A stretch of DNA of 64,000 nt. It comes from Novosphingobium sp. ST904. Lineage in GTDB: Bacteria; Pseudomonadota; Alphaproteobacteria; Sphingomonadales; Sphingomonadaceae. This document shows positions 7,737-15,821 of this stretch, piece by piece. The stretch lies in contig NZ_LGJH01000156.1 of assembly GCF_001298105.1 (NCBI RefSeq), positions 62,001 to 126,000 on the forward strand, read 5' to 3'. Made by a program: the position numbers and the translations under genes. Positions within the stretch are counted from its first letter, which is position 1; each line of letters begins with the position of its first letter. The notes under the pieces are model-generated. The model did no database searches. It was not told the DNA's origin and was given only the letters and a program-made list of their open reading frames with translations.

Positions 7737-8648
7737 TTGGCCAGCATGGGTCTCAACCTCGACGAACAGAAGGCGGTCGACCGGTTCCGCAAGACAGTGG
7801 CCGAACCGTCGATGACGCAGCTGGTGATTCTCGATTTCTGGGCCGAATGGTGCGGGCCGTGCAAGGCGCTCACCCCGGTGCTGGAAAAAGTGGCGGCCGA
7901 CTATGCCGACAAGGGCGTGATCCTTGCCAAGGTGAATGTCGATGAAGAGCAGTTCATCGCCTCGCAGTTCCAGGTGCGTTCGATCCCGACGGTCTATGCG
8001 ATCTTCCAGGGCCAACCGGTGGCGGACCTTACTAGTGCGCGCACCGAATCGCAGCTGAAGGCCACCCTCGACCAGCTGCTGTCGCAGTTGCCGGTCCAGC
8101 CGGGCGGGGCCGAGCCGCAGCACGATATCGCGCCGCTGATCGCCATGGGCGAGGAAGCGCTGGCGGAGGGTGACGGCGAGCGTGCCGCCGCGATCTTCAT
8201 GCAGATCCTCGAACTCGCGCCTGAGAACGCCGAAGTGCTGGCCGGGTTCGTGCGCGCGCTGGTGCTGGCGGGCCGCATCGACGAGGCCGGGCAGGTGCTC
8301 GACAGTCTCGAAGGCGAAATTGCCGCCGATCCGCTGCTGGAACGCGCCCGCACCGCGCTGGCGCTGGCGAAGGACAAGCCCGAGGACAGCGAGCTTGCCG
8401 CCCTGCGCGCCGCCGCTGCCGAGCGTCCCGCCGACATGGAGGCGCAGTTCGCTTTCGCCAATGCCGCATTCGCCGCCGGCGAACGCGATGCCGCGGCGGA
8501 GGTGCTGCTGCGCATGGTCGCCGCCGACCGCGAGTGGAACGAAGGCGCCGCCCGCGCCAAGCTGCTCCAGATCTTCGAGGTGACCGGCCTTGAGGACCCC
8601 TGGGTCTCCGCCACGCGCCGCAAGCTCTCCACCGTACTGTTCGGTTGA
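7737..8648 (+). CDS. Thioredoxin-TPR co-chaperone (YbbN/CnoX type)
   Basis: 303 aa. An N-terminal thioredoxin domain has an intact WCGPC at residues 38-42 and the cis-proline motif SIPT; residues ~135-303 are TPR-like helical repeats. The E. coli relative CnoX lacks the full redox pair, so the CGPC here suggests real thiol-disulfide activity as well as a holdase role that hands clients to chaperones. TTG 7737 is taken as start because GGGAG lies 8 nt upstream; an in-frame ATG at 7746 is the alternative. The stop overlaps the start region of the next gene (TTGA, 8645-8648). Confidence 0.9.
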   Translation: MASMGLNLDEQKAVDRFRKTVAEPSMTQLVILDFWAEWCGPCKALTPVLEKVAADYADKGVILAKVNVDEEQFIASQFQVRSIPTVYAIFQGQPVADLTSARTESQLKATLDQLLSQLPVQPGGAEPQHDIAPLIAMGEEALAEGDGERAAAIFMQILELAPENAEVLAGFVRALVLAGRIDEAGQVLDSLEGEIAADPLLERARTALALAKDKPEDSELAALRAAAAERPADMEAQFAFANAAFAAGERDAAAEVLLRMVAADREWNEGAARAKLLQIFEVTGLEDPWVSATRRKLSTVLFG

Positions 8649-9265
8649 CGGTGGCGCGGATCACCATCTTCCCGCTGCCGGGCGCGGTGCTCTATCCGGG
8701 GCTGCAACTGCCGCTCCACATCTTCGAGCCCCGCTACCGGGCGATGGTGAGCGACGCGCTCGCGCGGGATCGGCGAATCGGCATGATCCAGCCGCAACGC
8801 CCGCAGGAAGGCGCGCCGCTTTACGCGGTGGGCTGCCTCGGGCGGATCGGCGATGTCGAGGCGCTGGAGGATGGGCGGTTCAATATCCTGCTCACCGGCG
8901 AATCGCGGTTCCGCGTGCTGCGCGAACTCGATGTGACGACCCCGTTCCGGCAGGTCGAAGCCGAGCTCCTGCCTGACCGCGAGGACGAGGTGCTGGCCCC
9001 GATCGAACGCGCCAGCTTCGAGCGCGAGGCCAAGCGCTTTGCCGATGCGCAGGGTTATGCGGTGGACTGGGACCAGGTCGGCCGGCTGGACGACCAGTCG
9101 CTCATCAACGGCGTCTCGCAGATCGCGCCGTTCGATGCCGCCGCCAAGCAGGCCCTGCTCGAAGCGGACAGCCTGCCGCTGCGCTGCGAACTGCTGGTCC
9201 AGCTCATGCAGTTCTTCGGCCGCCGCAGCGACGACGGCGACGATGAAGGCGTGACGCTTCAGTAA
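8645..9265 (+). CDS. Lon N-terminal (LonSB) domain protein
   Basis: 206 aa (204 if GTG 8651 is used). It begins with the Lon substrate-binding-domain block: FPLPGAVLYPG, LPLHIFEPRYRAM, then a RIGMIQPQ strand. It lacks the ATPase and protease domains of Lon. Such stand-alone LonSB proteins are common in proteobacteria; their biochemical role is unclear, with proposed substrate recognition or chaperone-related functions. The TTG start overlaps the stop of the thioredoxin-TPR gene, which suggests a protein-quality-control pair. A strong terminator follows at 9312. Confidence 0.88.
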   Translation: MTVARITIFPLPGAVLYPGLQLPLHIFEPRYRAMVSDALARDRRIGMIQPQRPQEGAPLYAVGCLGRIGDVEALEDGRFNILLTGESRFRVLRELDVTTPFRQVEAELLPDREDEVLAPIERASFEREAKRFADAQGYAVDWDQVGRLDDQSLINGVSQIAPFDAAAKQALLEADSLPLRCELLVQLMQFFGRRSDDGDDEGVTLQ

Positions 9266-9311
9266 GGCCACGTCCTGCACATGGAAGTGTGCGGCGTCTT
9301 CCAACGAAAAA

Positions 9312-9339
9312 GGCCCGGAGCTGTCTCCGGGCCTTTTTT
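9312..9339 (+). terminator. Rho-independent terminator
   Basis: A 9-bp perfect stem GGCCCGGAG / CTCCGGGCC with a CTGT loop, preceded by five A and followed by TTTTTT. It ends the thioredoxin-TPR/LonSB unit and, by its A-run, can also end PBP1A transcription from the opposite strand. Confidence 0.9.
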
Positions 9340-9383
9340 GTTTTCCTGTCGCCCGGGTCAGTTGCCCCGGTCAGTTGCAGGGG

Positions 9384-11624
9384 TCAGTTGCCCGGCGTGC
9401 GGGTGGCGACCGGGGCGGGGCTGCGCGTGGCGGCGGGGCGGGGAGTGCCGGCGGTTGGGCGCGGCGCGCCCGTCCCCAGTCCCTGTCCGGCGCGAAGGCC
9501 CGGATCGTCCTGCTGGCCGCGCCCGGTGGCGCGGTCGAGGAAGTCGCTGTTGGCGGCCGGCGGCGGCGACTGTGCGGGGCCATAGTCGGGCATCTGCGGC
9601 TGGCCGGGGCCGGGGCCGGGACCGACCGAACCGTCCTCGTAGCGCGGCTGGCCGTCCGGCCCCTGACCCGCGCCCTGGCCATCCGGGCCGGGCTGGACGA
9701 TGTTGCCGTTCTCGTCGACGTAGTAATAGTCGTTCGGATTGCCCTGCATCGCCTCGTCGTCGGGTTCGAGTTGCCATTCGGGCAGTTTCACCTCGGTGTC
9801 GAACTGTTCGACCGGGCGCTTGGCCACCGCGACCTTCATGTAATCGGAGAAGGCGCGTGCCGGGGCATGGCCGCCGGAAAGGCCGCCGACCGGGCGGGCA
9901 TCGTCGCGGCCCATCCAGACCCCGGTGGTGATGCCGCTGGAGAAGCCGAGGAACCAGCCGTCCTTGTTCGAACTGGTGGTGCCGGTCTTGCCCGCCACGG
10001 GGCGCCCGATCTGCGCCGCGCGGCCGGTGCCGGTGGCCACGGTCGTCTGCAGCAGGTCGGTGATCCCGGCGGCCACGTTGGGCGGCACCAGAACCTGTCC
10101 GCGCACCGACTTGTGTTCGTAGAGCACTTCGCCCGAGGACGTCGTCACCTTGACGATGCCATAGGGCTCCACCGAGGTGCCGCCGGCGGAAACCGCGGCG
10201 AAGGCGCGGGTCATGTCGATCACGCGCACTTCGGAGGTGCCCAGCACCATGGCGGGCTTGGTGTTGATCGGGGTGGTGATGCCGAAGCGCCGCGCCATCG
10301 AGGCCACGGTGCCGAAGCCCACCTCGTTGCCGAGCTGCGCGGCGACGGTGTTCTTCGAATAGGCGAAAGCGGTGCGGATATCGATCTGGCCGGCGAAGTT
10401 GCGGCCGTCGTTCTGCGGGCTCCAGCCGTCGATCGTCACCGGTTCGTCCACCACGCGGTCGTCCGGGGTGTAGCCGGCTTCGAGCGCGGAGAGGTAGACG
10501 AACAGCTTCCACGCCGAGCCGGGCTGGCGCATCGCGGTGGTGGCGCGGTTATAGTTCGAATTCACATAGTCCGTGCCGCCGACCATCGCCAGCACGGCGC
10601 CGTCGCGGTCGAGGCTGACGAGCGCGCCCTGCGCGCCCTTGGGCACGTTGGCGACGATCGAACTGGTGGCCGCCTGCTGCATCTTCGGATCGAGCGTGGT
10701 CCAGACCTCGATCGGCTCGTTCGTGTCGGGCAGCAGCGTGTCGAGCTGGGGCAGGGCCCAGTCGGTGAAATAACGGACCGCGTTCTGGCCCTTTTCATGG
10801 ACCACGTTCACGTCGGCGATGTCGGCCTGATCGGCTTCCTGCTGCGTGATCGCGCCGTTCTTGACCATCAGGCCCAGCACCACTTCGCCGCGGTCCTTGG
10901 CGGCCGCGACGTCGGCGGTGGGCGAATAGTTCGAAGGGGCCTTCACCAGGCCGGCGATGATCGCGGCCTCGGCGGTGGAGAGTTCGGTGGCGGGATGGCC
11001 GAAGAACTTGCGGCTGGCCGCGTCGATGCCATAGGCGCCGCCGCCGAAATAGACCTTGTTGAGGTAGAGTTCGAGGATCTGGTCCTTGGTGAACTTGCGT
11101 TCCAGCGCCAGCGCCAGCACCGCTTCGCGCGCCTTGCGCGTGAAGGAGCGGCTGTTGTTGAGGAACACGTTGCGGGCAAGCTGCTGCGTGATCGTCGAGG
11201 TTGCCTTGGCGCGGCCGCCCGTCGTCGTCGAGACGTAGACGGCGCGCAGCAGGCCCAGCGCGTCAACGCCGATATGCTCGCGGAAACGGCGATCCTCGAC
11301 CGAGACCATCGCGCCCTTCATGACGGCGGGAATCTGGTCGTAGCTCAGCCACTTGCCGTAGCTCGGCCCGAGCGAGACGAGTTCCGTCCCGTCCCGCGCG
11401 CGGACCACGATCATCTGGCCGTTCTGGCTGCTCTTGAGCGAATCGTATTCCGGCAGCTCGCTCATCGTGAAGACGACGGCGGTGCCCAGGAAGATCACGC
11501 CCAGAATGGCAAGTGCAGAGCCCCAGATCAGGACGCCGCGAACGATTCGGCGCCAGAGGGGTTTCTTCTTGGCAGGGGAGGAAGGCCCGCTGGAGGAGCG
11601 GCGCCGGCCGGAATCATTGGCCAT
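9384..11624 (-). CDS. mrcA: Penicillin-binding protein 1A (bifunctional peptidoglycan synthase)
   Basis: 746 aa. A basic cytoplasmic N-terminus is followed by one membrane segment (residues ~28-53). The GT51 glycosyltransferase domain (~75-250) has the catalytic glutamate at E110 in VEDRRF and STITQQLARN at 143-152. The transpeptidase domain has SAWK at 370-373 (nucleophile S370), SKN at 423-425 and KTG at 546-548, so both activities look intact. It polymerises and cross-links peptidoglycan in the periplasm. The last ~90 residues are a Gly/Pro/Gln-rich low-complexity tail, longer than usual and probably extracytoplasmic. Monocistronic. Confidence 0.95.
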   Translation of the reverse strand: MANDSGRRRSSSGPSSPAKKKPLWRRIVRGVLIWGSALAILGVIFLGTAVVFTMSELPEYDSLKSSQNGQMIVVRARDGTELVSLGPSYGKWLSYDQIPAVMKGAMVSVEDRRFREHIGVDALGLLRAVYVSTTTGGRAKATSTITQQLARNVFLNNSRSFTRKAREAVLALALERKFTKDQILELYLNKVYFGGGAYGIDAASRKFFGHPATELSTAEAAIIAGLVKAPSNYSPTADVAAAKDRGEVVLGLMVKNGAITQQEADQADIADVNVVHEKGQNAVRYFTDWALPQLDTLLPDTNEPIEVWTTLDPKMQQAATSSIVANVPKGAQGALVSLDRDGAVLAMVGGTDYVNSNYNRATTAMRQPGSAWKLFVYLSALEAGYTPDDRVVDEPVTIDGWSPQNDGRNFAGQIDIRTAFAYSKNTVAAQLGNEVGFGTVASMARRFGITTPINTKPAMVLGTSEVRVIDMTRAFAAVSAGGTSVEPYGIVKVTTSSGEVLYEHKSVRGQVLVPPNVAAGITDLLQTTVATGTGRAAQIGRPVAGKTGTTSSNKDGWFLGFSSGITTGVWMGRDDARPVGGLSGGHAPARAFSDYMKVAVAKRPVEQFDTEVKLPEWQLEPDDEAMQGNPNDYYYVDENGNIVQPGPDGQGAGQGPDGQPRYEDGSVGPGPGPGQPQMPDYGPAQSPPPAANSDFLDRATGRGQQDDPGLRAGQGLGTGAPRPTAGTPRPAATRSPAPVATRTPGN

Positions 11625-11740
11625 TTTCGAGGTATAAATCCCTTAAGCGGACCAGGCGGCCCGAGCGCTTCCTACACCGTGGACGCGCCTATTGTAACCC
11701 GGCGTTAACGGGCAAGTGACGATCGGGCGACGTTCGGCGG

Positions 11741-12625
11741 CTAGAGCGCGGCGTAGAGCGCGAGCATCCGCTGCCATGCCTTGTCCGCCGCATCCGGGTC
11801 CCATGCCGGCGAATCGGGTACGCACCAGCCGTGATCGGCGGGGTAGACCTCGACTTCGGCGGGGCGTCCGGCGGCGGAGGCGGCCTGCTTCAGGTCGGTC
11901 TTCTGGTCCGGCTGCTTCGCATCGTCGTTGCGGGCGATGGCGAAGAGATAGGAGGCCTGCGTGCGCGCCAGCAGGCGGTGGGGGCTGTCGTCCTGGTCGG
12001 TGACGAGGCCGGCGCCGTGGAAGGAAGCCGCCGCGCGGACCCGTCCCGGTATTGCCGCCGCCGTACGGACGGTGAAGGGGCCGCCCATGCAATAGCCGTT
12101 GCTGCCGATCCCGCGCTTCGTGTCCACGGCCTTCTGGGCATCGAGGAAGGCGACATAGGCACGCGCATCGCGGGTGATGGCGTCGGGCGTGAGCGCGGCG
12201 CGCAGCGGAGCGACCCTGGCCTGCCCCTCCGGCGTGCGGAAGGCGGCGAAGCTTTCGAACACGGGGGCGGGCTCGCCGCGATAATAGGGGTTCACGACAA
12301 GCACGGCGTGGCCTTCGGCGGCGAGCGTGCGGGCCATGATCTTCTTCGCCTCGCGCAGGCCGGCGATGTCGGGCCAGAGGATGACGGCGGGATGGCTGCC
12401 CTTGGCCGGGTGGACGAAGAAGGCGTCGGCCACGCCGTCCGCCGTGGTGATCGAGACCATCCGCTCGTTCAGCGCATTGGCGCCGCGCAGCTTCATCACG
12501 TTGGTGCAGCCGGTAAGGGCGGCTCCGGCCGCCGCGCCGGCGCCGATCGCGGCGAACTGCCGGCGATTGAGCCCGCGCCGGGCAAGGTTGGCGTCTTCGG
12601 CCTCGGCGGTGAAATCGTCACACAT
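11741..12625 (-). CDS. Dienelactone-hydrolase family protein with Tat/lipoprotein-like leader
   Basis: 294 aa from ATG 12625. The N-terminus has NRRQF (residues 19-23), a hydrophobic stretch and LTGC, so it resembles a twin-arginine signal ending in a lipobox and is probably exported and lipid-anchored. The alpha/beta-hydrolase core has a cysteine nucleophile in GYCMGG and a histidine in DHGW, as in dienelactone hydrolases (Cys-Asp-His triad). Natural substrates of exported members are not known; a lactone or ester is expected. The frame is open far upstream into the next gene, but that part is a shadow. It lies 95 nt after the VOC gene. Confidence 0.85.
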   Translation of the reverse strand: MCDDFTAEAEDANLARRGLNRRQFAAIGAGAAAGAALTGCTNVMKLRGANALNERMVSITTADGVADAFFVHPAKGSHPAVILWPDIAGLREAKKIMARTLAAEGHAVLVVNPYYRGEPAPVFESFAAFRTPEGQARVAPLRAALTPDAITRDARAYVAFLDAQKAVDTKRGIGSNGYCMGGPFTVRTAAAIPGRVRAAASFHGAGLVTDQDDSPHRLLARTQASYLFAIARNDDAKQPDQKTDLKQAASAAGRPAEVEVYPADHGWCVPDSPAWDPDAADKAWQRMLALYAAL

Positions 12626-12720
12626 CGAAAAGCGCTCCGGTCTTGAAATCAGGTGGTTGCCGCCAAGGCTACCCAACCGCGAAGGCCATGGCGAGGGCCT
12701 GCTTGCCGGAATGCCGGATT

Positions 12721-13122
12721 TCAGTCTCCGGGGAAGTTGAGTTCGAGGTTCACTGCATTGGGGTCCACCAGGAACACCTGCCGCAGGCCGAGGCCGGGGT
12801 GTTCCATCACCCGGTGCGCAAGGCCGAGCTGCTCGATCATGGCCACCGTTTCGGCAAAGCCCGAGCAGCGCAGGGCGAAATGGTGGAGCGCGTTGGTCGG
12901 CTGTCCGGGCCGGTATTCGTCGTAGCGCCCCGGCGCGGTGGTGCGGTCCACGAGGTGGACGATCGCATGGCCCGCCGCATCGCGCATCCAGTAGCCGGCG
13001 ATGCCTTTGGCGATCGTGGGATTGTCGCTGCGGGTGAGGCCGAGCACCCGTTCGTAGAACGAGGCGGTCGCCTCGAGGTCGTCGGTAAGGATATTGACGT
13101 GATCGACACCGTTGACGGGCAT
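12721..13122 (-). CDS. VOC (glyoxalase-fold) family protein
   Basis: 133 aa. Two beta-alpha-beta-beta-beta modules of the vicinal-oxygen-chelate fold are visible: VDHVNILTDDLEATASFYERVLG at the start (residue 6 on), ALHHFALRC in the middle, and QVFLVDPNAVNLELNF at the end. The metal-ligand positions (H8, H80/81 and a late glutamate in NLELNF) are kept, so it may be a metal-dependent dioxygenase, lyase or isomerase; the substrate is not readable. The start has GGGAGAG 6-12 nt upstream. It sits between purU and the hydrolase lipoprotein gene in the same direction. Confidence 0.85.
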   Translation of the reverse strand: MPVNGVDHVNILTDDLEATASFYERVLGLTRSDNPTIAKGIAGYWMRDAAGHAIVHLVDRTTAPGRYDEYRPGQPTNALHHFALRCSGFAETVAMIEQLGLAHRVMEHPGLGLRQVFLVDPNAVNLELNFPGD

Positions 13123-13180
13123 GGGCTCTCTCCCCTGGCAGAGGCGGCACCATCGAACGATGATCGCCGCCCTGCAAGTG

Positions 13181-14035
13181 TCAGCTTCGGAAGACCACCG
13201 TGCGCGAACCGTTCAGGAGCACGCGGTCCTCAAGGTGCAGGCGCACGGCCTCCGCCAGCACGCGGCGCTCGATGTCGCGGCCCTTGCGCACCATGTCCTC
13301 GGGCGTATCGGCGTGAGTCACGGTTTCCACGTCCTGGTGGATGATCGGGCCTTCGTCGAGGTCGGCGGTGACGTAGTGCGCGGTGGCGCCGATCATCTTC
13401 ACGCCGCGCGCATGGGCCTGGTGATAGGGCTTGGCGCCCTTGAAGCCCGGCAGGAACGAGTGGTGGATATTGATGCAGCGCCCCGAAAGGAAGGCCGCCA
13501 TCTCGTCCGAGAGGATCTGCATGTAGCGCGCCAGCACCACCAGTTCGGCCCGGGTCTCGTTCACCAGCGCACGGATCTGCGCTTCCTGATGGGCCTTGGT
13601 GTCCCGCGTGACGGGCAGGTGATGGAACGGGATATCGCCGATCATCAGCGAGTTGATCGCCTCGCGCGGGTGGTTGGAGACGATCCCCACCACTTCCATC
13701 GCCATTTCGCCGATGCGCTGGCGGTAGAGCAGGTCGGCGAGGCAGTGGTCGAACTTGCTGACCAGCAGCAGCACCCGGCGCGGGCGGTCGCGCCGGGTCA
13801 TCGACCAGGCCATGCCGTATTCGTGCGCGATCGCGCCGAACCCTTCGCTGAACGCCTCGCGATCCGCGGAGCCCGGATCGAAGGCCACGCGCATGAAGAA
13901 CTTGTCTTCCTCGAGGTCGTTGAACTGCTGCGCCTCGATGATGTTGCCGCCCGCCTGCGCGAGGTAGCCGGTAACGCGGGCGACGATGCCGGGACGGTCG
14001 GTGCAGGACAGCGCGAGGATCAGCGGTTCAGCCAT
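13181..14035 (-). CDS. purU: Formyltetrahydrofolate deformylase
   Basis: 284 aa, the usual PurU length. The N-terminal ACT domain starts LILALSCTDRPGIVARV. The C-terminal formyl-transferase fold has INIHHSFLPGF and DLDEGPIIHQD, containing the catalytic histidine and aspartate. PurU hydrolyses 10-formyl-THF to formate and THF, balancing one-carbon units and feeding formate to PurT-type purine synthesis. It lies 11 nt after the nitronate monooxygenase gene and probably shares its transcript. Sphingomonads often carry this gene as a single copy. Confidence 0.94.
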   Translation of the reverse strand: MAEPLILALSCTDRPGIVARVTGYLAQAGGNIIEAQQFNDLEEDKFFMRVAFDPGSADREAFSEGFGAIAHEYGMAWSMTRRDRPRRVLLLVSKFDHCLADLLYRQRIGEMAMEVVGIVSNHPREAINSLMIGDIPFHHLPVTRDTKAHQEAQIRALVNETRAELVVLARYMQILSDEMAAFLSGRCINIHHSFLPGFKGAKPYHQAHARGVKMIGATAHYVTADLDEGPIIHQDVETVTHADTPEDMVRKGRDIERRVLAEAVRLHLEDRVLLNGSRTVVFRS

Positions 14036-14046
14036 CGGTTCGGGCC

Positions 14047-15066
14047 TCAGGCAGCGGAGCGGTTGGAAAGCGCCGCTTCGGATTCGGCCAGGAGGGCGGC
14101 GATGATGTCCGCGACCGGCTCTTCCTTGCTGACCATGCCCACCGACTGGCCGGCCATGACCGAGCCGCTCTCGACGTCGCCGTCGATCACCGCGCGGCGC
14201 AGCGCGCCTGCCCAGAAGTGCTCGATGGAAAGCTGGGCCTGGCCCATGTCCAGTTCACCGGAATCGAGGCGCTTGGCGACTTCGATCTGCTTGGCGGTGA
14301 ATTCCTCGGTGCCCTTGTTCTTGAGCGCGCGCACCGGGATCACCGGCAGGCGCGGATCGACCTGCACCGAGGCGACCGCATCGCGTGCCGAGGCCCGGAA
14401 GAACGCCTTCTTGAAATCGGCGTGAGCGATGGATTCGCTTGCGCAGGCAAAACGGGTGCCGAGCTGCACGCCCGCCGCGCCCATTTCCAGGTATCCGGCC
14501 ATGGCCTCGCCCCGGCCGATGCCGCCCGCCACGAAGACGAGGTTGTCGGCGGCGAGCGCGGGCAGGATTTCCTGGGCCAGCACCGAAGTGGAAACCGGGC
14601 CGATGTGGCCGCCGGCTTCCATGCCCTCGATCACCAGCGCGTCGGCGCCGGAGCGCAGCAGCTTCTTGCCCAGCGCCAGCGTGGGCGCGAAGCAGATCAC
14701 CTTGGCGCCCGATTCCTTGATCGCCTCGACGCTGCCCTTGGGCGGAATGCCGCCGGCCAGCACGACATGGCCGACCTTGTGCTTCGCGCAGACCGCGATC
14801 AGCTCGAAGAGCTGCGGATGCATGGTGATGAGGTTGACACCGAAAGGCTTGTCGGTCAGGGCGCGCGTCCCTTCGATCTCCTTGTCGAGGAGCTCGGGGT
14901 TCATCGCACCACATGCAATGACGCCAAAGCCGCCGGCATTGCTGATGGCCGAGACGAGATTGCGTTCGGATACCCAGGACATGGCGCCGCACAGGATGGC
15001 ATATTCGCTGCCGAGAAATTCGCATCCCCGCGCCATCAGCGCCGAGGTCTTGGAGTTGGCGGCCAT
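14047..15066 (-). CDS. Nitronate monooxygenase / enoyl-ACP-reductase-II-like FMN protein
   Basis: 339 aa from ATG 15066, chosen over ATGs at 15087 and 15075 because GGGAG lies 7 nt upstream. It is an FMN-binding TIM barrel: ISNAGGFGVIACG near the N-terminus, ALVIEGMEAGGHIGP in the middle, VFVAGGIGRGEAMAGYL and AGVQLGTRFACASES towards the end. The EAGGH motif carries the histidine used in nitronate oxidation and is shared with FabK-type enoyl reductases, so the two functions cannot be separated by eye. It is the first gene of the purU unit; its upstream region is shared with the divergent gene at 15209. Confidence 0.88.
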   Translation of the reverse strand: MAANSKTSALMARGCEFLGSEYAILCGAMSWVSERNLVSAISNAGGFGVIACGAMNPELLDKEIEGTRALTDKPFGVNLITMHPQLFELIAVCAKHKVGHVVLAGGIPPKGSVEAIKESGAKVICFAPTLALGKKLLRSGADALVIEGMEAGGHIGPVSTSVLAQEILPALAADNLVFVAGGIGRGEAMAGYLEMGAAGVQLGTRFACASESIAHADFKKAFFRASARDAVASVQVDPRLPVIPVRALKNKGTEEFTAKQIEVAKRLDSGELDMGQAQLSIEHFWAGALRRAVIDGDVESGSVMAGQSVGMVSKEEPVADIIAALLAESEAALSNRSAA

Positions 15067-15165
15067 TGATGCTCCCATAGCCCGCATTCATGAATGAGCG
15101 AGCCCATAGGATGCTGCAGCGCCGCGCACAAGCTGGCGCGGCCACCTTCCTGCGCCGCATCGTTC

Positions 15166-15171
15166 TATAAT
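15166..15171 (+). promoter_or_regulatory. Consensus -10 element
   Basis: A perfect TATAAT lies 38 nt before the ATG at 15209, giving a start of transcription near 15178. No good -35 hexamer is seen 16-18 nt upstream, so the promoter may be weak or activator-dependent. Confidence 0.5.
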
Positions 15172-15208
15172 GCGATTGACGATACTCCCGAATGGAACTG
15201 CCTTTCCC

Positions 15209-15679
15209 ATGACCAAGACGCTGACTTCCACCCTCCGTCAGCCCTCCAGCATCGTCATCCTCGTCATCGTGCTGGCCGCCGCGGCGCTGCTCGGCACGCT
15301 GGCGTTCGAGAAGATGACCTCCGATCTCCCCGAGGCGCTGGCCGCCGCGCCCGCGCAGCAGGCCCCGATGACGGGCACCTCGCGGCTGGGCGAACAGGAC
15401 CAGGCCACCCTGATGCAGATCGAGATCGGCGCGGGCAACCTGGCGACCGAACTGGGTAACGGCGATACCGGCACCGCCAATGCCAATGCGCTTGCCGGGC
15501 TGGCCACGCTGTCCGCCAAGGCCGGCGCGCTCGGCGCAGGCACGCCCGGGGACGTGCGCAAGTTCCTGGCCGCCGAAATCAGGCGCGCGCGCGATGCGGT
15601 GCGGCGCGGCGACGTGGCGGACGCCAGTTCGACGCTGATTTCGCTCCAGGCCCGGCTCGCGATCAGCAGGACGCTGTAA
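15209..15679 (+). CDS. Small single-pass membrane protein of unknown function
   Basis: 156 aa from ATG 15209. An N-terminal cytoplasmic tail of ~18 residues is followed by one strong hydrophobic segment (SIVILVIVLAAAALLGTLAF, residues ~14-33) and then a soluble, Ala/Gly-rich, mostly helical domain (LATLSAKAGALGAG, AEIRRARDAVRRGD). I do not recognise the family. The topology suggests a membrane-anchored periplasmic helical domain. It is divergent from the nitronate monooxygenase gene and precedes catalase, but a 142-nt gap with its own regulatory motif separates it from catalase. Confidence 0.65.
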   Translation: MTKTLTSTLRQPSSIVILVIVLAAAALLGTLAFEKMTSDLPEALAAAPAQQAPMTGTSRLGEQDQATLMQIEIGAGNLATELGNGDTGTANANALAGLATLSAKAGALGAGTPGDVRKFLAAEIRRARDAVRRGDVADASSTLISLQARLAISRTL

Positions 15680-15707
15680 GGGCCGTCTGCAGCTGGCCCT
15701 GTGCAAC

Positions 15708-15726
15708 TAATCGCCTGAAGCGATTA
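15708..15726. promoter_or_regulatory. Perfect 19-bp palindrome upstream of catalase
   Basis: TAATCGC-CTGAA-GCGATTA lies 96 nt before the katA start. It contains ATCG-N7-CGAT, the half-site geometry of OxyR/LysR-type operators (compare ATAG-N7-CTAT). It could instead be a small stem-loop ending the upstream gene, but no T-run follows. Confidence 0.5.
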
Positions 15727-15821
15727 CACTTACGCCTTCGTATAGCTTATTCAATCAGTCTCCTTCGGTTAGAACCGTCTCGCAAGCCCTTAGCGGGACG
15801 GACAAGACAAGGAGTGAGACC

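Noticed and set aside
9375..11708. A 777-codon open frame on the + strand opposite PBP1A
   Set aside because: It is a shadow of the GC-rich, GC3-biased PBP1A gene; it has no family motifs and low-complexity Ala/Gly/His composition. The same holds for the many other long antisense frames (for example 5068-6609, 15747-17273, 24973-26997, 44390-45703).
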